This document shows positions 10,598 to 10,835 of a DNA stretch of 10,835 bases, piece after piece. The translations under genes and the position numbers were made by a program. Origin of the DNA: Patescibacteria group bacterium UBA6065 (lineage in GTDB: Bacteria; Patescibacteriota; Minisyncoccia; Phycocordibacterales; UBA6065); the NCBI GenBank assembly GCA_002428865.1, contig DIYB01000001.1:14476-25310 (forward strand), in the 5' to 3' direction. The notes beneath the pieces are model-generated. The model was not told where the DNA came from. It saw only the letters and a list, made by a program, of their open reading frames with translations, and did not search any database. Numbering within the stretch: position 1 is the stretch's first letter; each line of letters begins with the position of its first letter.

Positions 10598-10650
10598 TTC
10601 TGTCCGAGGATGTGTATTCTCGCTGATGAGCTCGAAAGAGCGAAACAGAG
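10598..10650 (+). ncRNA. Type III hammerhead ribozyme 3 (intact)
   Basis: Stem III 10599-10603 with 10645-10649 (TCTGT/ACAGA, plus a T-G wobble outside), site GTC 10602-10604, stem I 10605-10610 with 10617-10622 (CGAGGA/TTCTCG) and loop TGTGTA, core CTGATGA 10623-10629, stem II GCTC-GAAA-GAGC 10630-10641, core GAAA 10642-10645. All core bases are present. Cleavage is predicted after C10604. Confidence 0.9.
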
Positions 10651-10663
10651 TGTTCTTTGAATA

Positions 10664-10721
10664 TTAGTAGTCATAAAGCTCTGCACCCAATGCTTTGGAT
10701 GTTGAGTTTTATGACTACTAA
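10664..10721 (+). promoter_or_regulatory. Start-codon hairpin 4
   Basis: Eighteen pairs (TTAGTAGTCATAAAGCTC, 10664-10681, with 10704-10721) with one G-U wobble, and a 22-base loop. The ATG at 10711 lies inside the 3' arm, as in hairpins 1 and 3. Confidence 0.85.
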
Positions 10722-10835
10722 AAATGAAATCATCGCTGACCTCAGAGCGCATGCTGAGGCCGAAACTCGGCAAGCCGAACGGTACGGGAATAACAATTCC
10801 GGCACGGGTGTTTGCATGTCCCGGGCTTCTCACGC
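10711..10835 (+). CDS. Small gene of the next module, cut by the window end
   Basis: From the ATG inside hairpin 4 it reads MTTKNEIIADLRAHAEAETR and continues in frame to the edge. The first half looks like an amphipathic helix. A second frame from ATG 10724 is also open to the edge, but this one has the more protein-like composition and the same start placement as the other modules. No family can be named from 41 residues. Confidence 0.45.
   Translation, partial: MTTKNEIIADLRAHAEAETRQAERYGNNNSGTGVCMSRASH

Noticed and set aside
8880..10721. CRISPR array
   Set aside because: The repeats are few, unequally spaced and hundreds of bases apart; there are no short regular repeat-spacer units and no cas genes.

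Overview
The window looks like a chromosomal segment of a small-genome bacterium, most likely a candidate-phyla-radiation (Patescibacteria/Parcubacteria-like) lineage. The support is indirect: tightly packed short genes, four ordinary tRNAs with no encoded CCA next to a CCA-adding enzyme, a TrmB-type regulator, an RNHCP zinc protein, HU, and several genes that appear to have almost no 5' leader. No marker that fixes the taxon is present.

Left part (1-3800), conserved genes: the 3' part of a XerC/XerD-type recombinase overlaps the exonuclease III gene by 4 bases. A spacer with palindromes and a perfect DnaA box follows, then a shared terminator and the minus-strand CCA tRNA nucleotidyltransferase. 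A tRNA-Arg(TCG) is transcribed divergently from it and converges through a strong hairpin on tRNA-Gly(GCC).

Middle (3800-8000): about 600 bases have an origin/centromere character, with three DnaA-box-like 9-mers and six sites resembling the ParB site parS. Two of those sites lie inside an apparent insertion in the yraN coding sequence. Next come tRNA-Pro(TGG), with an RNHCP gene starting one base after it, tRNA-Gly(TCC), a hypothetical minus-strand gene, an odd tRNA-like RNA without a normal anticodon loop, a micro-ORF, HU, and a TrmB-like regulator. The tRNA-Arg and tRNA-Gly(TCC) genes are each followed by a short insert that ends in an exact copy of the tRNA 3' end and carries an inverted copy of the T arm.

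Right part (8000-10835), the unusual region: a strong promoter drives a GC-rich gene resembling DUF1874/AcrIII-1 ring nucleases. After it comes an array of very small genes, all on the plus strand and apparently built from repeated modules. Three type III hammerhead ribozymes (two intact, one decayed) each lie just upstream of a 17-18 bp hairpin with a 20-22 base loop. Four such hairpins are present. Their sequences differ but their arms match, and in three of them the start codon of the following small ORF lies in the 3' arm. Parts of the spacers are duplicated (a 63-base block and a 27-base block). I know of no described system with this layout. The best reading is an accessory cassette array whose transcript cuts itself into one RNA per module. 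That is inference from sequence only.
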